From: Myxococcales bacterium
Lineage (GTDB): Bacteria; Myxococcota; Kuafuiibacteriia; Kuafuiibacteriales; Kuafuiibacteriaceae
Length of the DNA: 53,069 nucleotides
Direction of reading: 5' to 3'
Assembly: GCA_019634385.1 (NCBI GenBank)
Contig: JAHQVK010000086.1
Coordinates: forward strand, 1-53,069
A program made the position numbers and the translations under genes. This document shows positions 49,253 to 53,069 of the stretch, one piece after another; within the stretch, counting starts at the first letter, position 1; each line of letters begins with the position of its first letter. Below the pieces are notes generated by a model that was not told the origin of the DNA, searched no databases, and saw only the letters and a program-made list of their open reading frames with translations.

Positions 49253-50935
49253 CTATTGATACTCGTCAGCTAGGAGGATGTCACCTTCTGTGATGGCCTC
49301 CACGTCTCCACTCTGGTTTCTCTTTTTAGGTCTCGACAGTCTTATCTCCGACGGGTTTGCCAAAAAGACGTCATCTACCACGGATGTGGCTGATGATGGT
49401 GGTTGGGCTTTCTGAGGACGTGTTTTACGCTTTGGCGTTGTACGTCGATAACTTTGTCCGGCGAATTGTTTTTGGCGCCGAGTCTTCTTACGACGCTCGC
49501 CCTGTCGTGGTGATTGTCGACTTTTGACCTCTCGGTAGTCAGGGTTGGATGCAGGCACTGATCCAAAAGCGGGTGCCGAGGACCCATTGCCAGCGGGAAC
49601 CGGTGATTGGGTCGGAACGCTTTTCTCGAGAGTCTTAGCGACTGCTGTATTGGGCTGTTTACCCACTGGAGGGAGGGGTGTGGTCTGATTTTTAGGTTCA
49701 CCCCCCATGCTTGCTAAGTCGCCGGTGAAGCCAATTTGGCCGTGGTAGACAAGCAACGCCAACAACATAAAGATTCCGAGTGTCAAACCAAGCAGCATGC
49801 CCCCTAGTACTCGTGTATCGGCAATACGACTGATGCTTCCGTCCGAGAACGAGGTAGCAACGGTTTGCATCGGCTTTGCTGGCTCAAGTGCCCGTGATTT
49901 TGAGGGTGAAGGGGCGGCAATGGAGTGAAAACTGGCTGAAGAGGATGAGAAACTAGTTGTGCTGGCTCGGGTACTGCGGATCCGTTGGTGAGGCGGGCTC
50001 CAAACGCCGGTGGCACCAGCGGCATTCTGGGCGATAGATCCTACCTCCAACTCTTGTATCGTAAGCACTTCTGGGATGGCACAGAGCAGGTTGTGTCGGA
50101 ACTCTTGAGTGGTGACGGTTCGTTCGTTGACATCTCTAGCGGTCGCCGCGTTCAGAGCTTTGACCAGGGTTGGAGGCAGGTCATTTCGAATGTGATTTAT
50201 CGGGGTTAGGGGCTTAGAGCTGACTTCATAGACCAGGGCAATTTCATCGGTCGCTGAGAAAGCTCGTCGATTGGCGAGCATTTCCCAGAGGATAACGCCT
50301 AACGAATAGATGTCACTTCTACGATCAATAGGATTGCATTTGATTTGCTCCGGTGACATGTATGCCACCTTGCCCTTGAGTCGGCGAAAGGTTGTTTGGT
50401 GGACCTGTTCTGCCGATTTTGCTATACCAAAGTCGATAACTTTAATGTGGCCATCGTAAGAAAGGAGAAGGTTGGTAGGGCTTACGTCCCGATGAACAAT
50501 GCCTAATGGTCGACGGCTTTCATCTCTGGCCTCATGCGCGTAGTGAAGACCGTCTGCGGCACAGCAGATGATATGCAGTGCCATAGGCACTGACAGTGGC
50601 TTGCCCGTTTGTCGAGCGTGTCGGAGCAATGAACGTACTGGACAACCATCAACAAATTCCATAACCAGGAATAGAAATCCCTGATCTTCGCTGAGATCCT
50701 CCACATGAACAATGTTGGGATGGTTGAGTCTGGACAGGATATGAGCTTCATCGATGAACATATCCACGAACTCTTGGTCATCGGCCAGGTCCGGATGAAA
50801 AACTTTGATCGCCACCGGTTTGACAAAACCGTGAGCTCCAGCTCGCCTTCCCAAATATAGCGAAGCCATACCTCCTGTGGCCACCCGTTCGATGAGTTGA
50901 AACCCACCAAGAACTTCCGGAACGGTACCTTGCAT
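49253..50935 (-). CDS. Membrane-anchored serine/threonine protein kinase
   Basis: A 560-residue Hanks-type kinase. The Gly loop GGMASLYLG is at about 16-24, the ATP lysine in VAIKVF near 43, catalytic HRDVSPTNLLL near 148, DFGIAKS near 168, MSPEQIKC and DIYSLGVILWEML in the lobe that follows. After a Ser-rich linker one membrane helix occurs (MLLGLTLGIFMLLALLVYHG, about 380-400), then a basic, Pro/Lys/Arg-rich outer tail with no domain. AGGGA lies 8 nt before the ATG. Second gene of an operon with the upstream lipoprotein and downstream TPR gene. Substrates unknown. Confidence 0.93.
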   Translation of the reverse strand: MQGTVPEVLGGFQLIERVATGGMASLYLGRRAGAHGFVKPVAIKVFHPDLADDQEFVDMFIDEAHILSRLNHPNIVHVEDLSEDQGFLFLVMEFVDGCPVRSLLRHARQTGKPLSVPMALHIICCAADGLHYAHEARDESRRPLGIVHRDVSPTNLLLSYDGHIKVIDFGIAKSAEQVHQTTFRRLKGKVAYMSPEQIKCNPIDRRSDIYSLGVILWEMLANRRAFSATDEIALVYEVSSKPLTPINHIRNDLPPTLVKALNAATARDVNERTVTTQEFRHNLLCAIPEVLTIQELEVGSIAQNAAGATGVWSPPHQRIRSTRASTTSFSSSSASFHSIAAPSPSKSRALEPAKPMQTVATSFSDGSISRIADTRVLGGMLLGLTLGIFMLLALLVYHGQIGFTGDLASMGGEPKNQTTPLPPVGKQPNTAVAKTLEKSVPTQSPVPAGNGSSAPAFGSVPASNPDYREVKSRQSPRQGERRKKTRRQKQFAGQSYRRTTPKRKTRPQKAQPPSSATSVVDDVFLANPSEIRLSRPKKRNQSGDVEAITEGDILLADEYQ

Positions 50936-50939
50936 AGTG

Positions 50940-52166
50940 TTAGTCCCTGACTGGTTCAGCTATGAGATTGATAGGTTGAGATTGTACTGATTCGTCTTCC
51001 AGCGGGTCTAGGGGCCAATCGCCCTGAGCCTCTGCTGCTGAGTACTGGGTGTAGTAGCAGGGTTGGCCGTCCGTGCACTGTCCGTAGAGATTACAGTCAG
51101 AGGGAGTACAGGTCTCGGAAGCGGAAGACTCTAGCTTATTGCTAGACAAGCCGATGATGGCTTTGTCACCACGCACCCGGGGGGCGAGGTTGATGTTAGT
51201 CCGAAATTTGTCGTAGGCGAAAATAATGTTGTAGGTGTTCTCGATCAGTCCTACTGAAAATGTAAGATTGTCATGAGCATCAAATGCTTCAAACACGAGC
51301 TTGGACCATGTAACCCAGAACTCCCGCTCGCCCGCGGAGTTATCGACCAGTGCCACACAGACTTCGCTCTCTTGTACCAACCCGAGGGCATCAAAGAACG
51401 GAAATACGGCGTTACTAGGAACGCCTCCCTCTACAATACTGATGTCGTTTGATCCAACAAGGTTGTGGGCAATATCTTGGGGTTCACTTCCGAATGCAAT
51501 AAAACCATCGTTACCGACCCAGATTTCGGTAAGAGGTTCTCCGTAGTATCGGAAGTTGAAATTGCCGCTAAACAACTCCCGTCGAAGTGATGGAGATTGG
51601 ATAGTCTTTACTTGTCCCGGATCTACTACCTGCTCGGACAGTTGTGTAAACTCTAGTTTTTCTGATCCCTGGTCGGTGGGGATTGTACAGGCATTCGTGA
51701 ACTGCCCCAAGGGATCCTGAAAAATGTGATATCGGTCGTCACAAAACTCTCGGTTGAGTGCGGTCGGCAAGGGAAATCTTCTGAGGCCCCGGGTGGCGTC
51801 GCAGGGGCTATCCAAATCCATACATTCTTTGCCTAAGACAATATGCAGAATGAGGCTGGTTTCATCTACGAACTCGGCCGTTGCGGTGGCAGTTGCGACA
51901 GGTTCACCATCTTTGAGTCCACGAACGCTCACTGAGAATTCTTGACCTGCACCCTCGCGAAGTACGGTTAGCGATACCGGGCCTTGGCGGAGGTCGGCTT
52001 GTCGTGCTTCTTCTGTGCGATCGTCGTTAACAACAATCTCAACCTCGTCGATTACACAGGGCACGGCGAGGGAGGTGTCCACAACAACAACAACTTCGGT
52101 TGGATCCTCACAGGCGATGAGGATTGAGGCGAGAAGGGGGGCAATGGTTAGAGTCGTACGGTTCAC
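50940..52166 (-). CDS. Lipoprotein with NIDO-like beta domain
   Basis: A 408-residue exported lipoprotein. The leader VNRTTLTIAPLLASILIAC ends in a lipobox Cys. Residues about 30-120 contain an Ig-like strand pattern. The central region (FNFRYYGEPLTEIWVGNDGF, SNAVFPFFDAL, FWVTWSKLVFEA, LTFSVGLIENTYNIIFAYD) recalls NIDO-type extracellular domains, a tentative call. A short Cys-rich EGF-like end follows (CTPSDCNLYGQCTDGQPCYY). The GTG start at 52166 was preferred to 52205 because AGGAG lies 8 nt before it. Four base pairs separate its stop from the kinase start, so it heads the operon and could be the sensor or target side of the kinase. Confidence 0.72.
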   Translation of the reverse strand: MNRTTLTIAPLLASILIACEDPTEVVVVVDTSLAVPCVIDEVEIVVNDDRTEEARQADLRQGPVSLTVLREGAGQEFSVSVRGLKDGEPVATATATAEFVDETSLILHIVLGKECMDLDSPCDATRGLRRFPLPTALNREFCDDRYHIFQDPLGQFTNACTIPTDQGSEKLEFTQLSEQVVDPGQVKTIQSPSLRRELFSGNFNFRYYGEPLTEIWVGNDGFIAFGSEPQDIAHNLVGSNDISIVEGGVPSNAVFPFFDALGLVQESEVCVALVDNSAGEREFWVTWSKLVFEAFDAHDNLTFSVGLIENTYNIIFAYDKFRTNINLAPRVRGDKAIIGLSSNKLESSASETCTPSDCNLYGQCTDGQPCYYTQYSAAEAQGDWPLDPLEDESVQSQPINLIAEPVRD

Positions 52167-52174
52167 TGATTGAA

Positions 52175-52179
52175 CTCCT
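52175..52179 (-). promoter_or_regulatory. Ribosome site of the lipoprotein-kinase operon
   Basis: On the minus strand AGGAG, 8 nt before the GTG at 52166. It decides the start of the first gene. Confidence 0.7.
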
Positions 52180-52776
52180 GCTCGTAAGAGATGGATGAAT
52201 ACCAACCAACGACATAGTACGAAAGGGATACGTTCGCTAGTTACATCGCTTGTTGATTAGGGTATACACGCGAAGGGCGTGTGCTCTACATGAGCTAAAC
52301 TTATAGACTCGACCGGGCTCGATATTCAAACCTTCATAGTACTTGGTCGCCTATACGTGTCCTTCAACACCCGCGTTGACCGGTGTTCAGAACTGGGGAA
52401 TGTTTCATTTCTGCTGATTGCATTGTATAAAATGATCTATAGTTGGCATTAAGAATATCGAAGGGTTCCCAGTAAAGTACTATAATGAAATGGATCAGCA
52501 AGATTGTTCATGCCGCTTAGAGTAAGCGAATGGAGTATGAACTTGAATCATAAGCTGGACTCGAGTTGTGAGCGAGCTATGTGGCTGTGAATAAGAAGAA
52601 TGTTCACGTATCCAAACTTCGGACCTGCATCCTGCGATATCGTATAGGTGAGACATTGTAGTGAATTTGAATTCGAAGGCACGTAGTAGTGCGCCAACAT
52701 CCTTCAGTCGCGAGGGGCGCTTCAGCTGGCAGCTGGGTGATGATAGTTAGGGGAAGCTTTCCGAGGAACTCTTGGA

Positions 52777-52890
52777 TACAGCATAAATCCCTTGGGTAGA
52801 ACCCAATTTCTGTTTCTCCGCGTGGCTATGCCCCCGTTGCGCGGCCCCTTGTTTGATTCTTACAGAATCAATTCAAGTGGTCTTGCTGTA
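52777..52890 (-). repeat. Family C element, full length
   Basis: TACAGCATAAATCCCTTGGG to TCAAGTGGTCTTGCTGTA. One T is lost in CTTTGCTGTA and there are several mismatches in stem 3. Confidence 0.8.
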
Positions 52891-52925
52891 TATGTTATCG
52901 AAATGCCTTAGCTAGATTTCCTCCC

Positions 52926-53069
52926 TAACAGCCGGTTGATCTAGCCCTGCACGCATCTGTCGGCCGGTCTTTCCGTGAAAGGTCCTGACCACGAAAAGTC
53001 TCTCCTCGGTCACGTACCGCCAGGTACGCTCGCCTCGTCGTCAGAGCGTTTCACGAAAAGCCGGGCTCG
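52926..53069. repeat. Family B element, long form, cut by the window end
   Basis: TAACAGCCGGTTGATCTAG at the left, with the insert CTCCTCGGTCACGTACCGCC that also occurs at 180-200. The copy runs off the window in GAAAAGCCGGGCTCG. Confidence 0.85.

Larger units (their letters stand above)
52167..53069. other. Window-end intergenic region
   Basis: No gene recognised. The stretch 52250-52770 is moderately AT-rich without clear structure and probably includes the promoter of the lipoprotein-kinase operon. A full family C element (52777-52890) and a family B element (from 52926) follow. Confidence 0.5.

Overview
The window looks like a chromosomal segment of a Gram-negative, predatory or social-type bacterium, most likely Myxococcota or a related deltaproteobacterial lineage. 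This is an inference from gene content, with no marker phylogeny behind it. Pointers are a Pkn-type Ser/Thr kinase beside a TPR protein and a lipoprotein, Kazal-type lipoproteins, an FHA protein, a vWA protein, Cys-rich lipoproteins, a three-subunit PntAA/PntAB/PntB transhydrogenase and an RND pump with its own TolC. No rRNA, tRNA, CRISPR, transposase, integrase or phage module was seen.

Layout. 0.3-5.3 kb: an M1 aminopeptidase and an SMC/OLD-like AAA ATPase, separated by repeat-rich DNA. 5.3-8.4 kb: a repeat-rich gap, then a di-haem lipoprotein. 8.5-13.3 kb: a secreted 1599-residue thermolysin-like metalloprotease with poly-Asp tracts, about 32 Trp-Arg-Ala motifs, three Cys-rich modules and three discoidin-like modules. 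13.5-16.8 kb: a compact acyl-chemistry cluster (hexapeptide acyltransferase diverging from ACP, acyl-adenylating enzyme and short-chain reductase). 17.1-18.7 kb: a ParA ATPase and an overlapping partner. 19.8-23.6 kb: Kazal lipoprotein, CbiB/CobD and a Tat-exported beta-lactamase-fold protein. 24.1-33 kb: conserved genes (GIY-YIG, cinA-recA, Rieske, NTF2-like, FHA, membrane protein, transhydrogenase). 33.2-35.6 kb: VOC-tailed and vWA proteins. 35.8-44.2 kb: serS, a TolC/MFP/RND operon and yidD. 44.2-52.2 kb: Uma2, a cystathionine synthase/lyase, a GGDEF protein, and a kinase/TPR/lipoprotein operon.

The most striking large-scale feature is three families of dispersed palindromic elements, non-coding and with no transposase nearby. 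Family A (about 178 bp) and family B (about 118 bp, or about 180 bp with an insert) share CTAGCAG ends. Family C (about 112 bp, or a 57-59 bp single hairpin) can be drawn as three hairpins closed by a terminal stem. There are roughly 25 full or partial copies in 53 kb. In five genes the stop codon, and in two of them also the last C-terminal residues, lie inside a family B or C element. The elements therefore seem to land at or act at gene 3' ends.

The best candidates for undescribed biology are the Trp-Arg-Ala repeat protease, the cloverleaf-like family C repeats that form gene ends, the duplicated di-haem lipoprotein, and the RND permease with extra membrane segments and a non-canonical proton relay.
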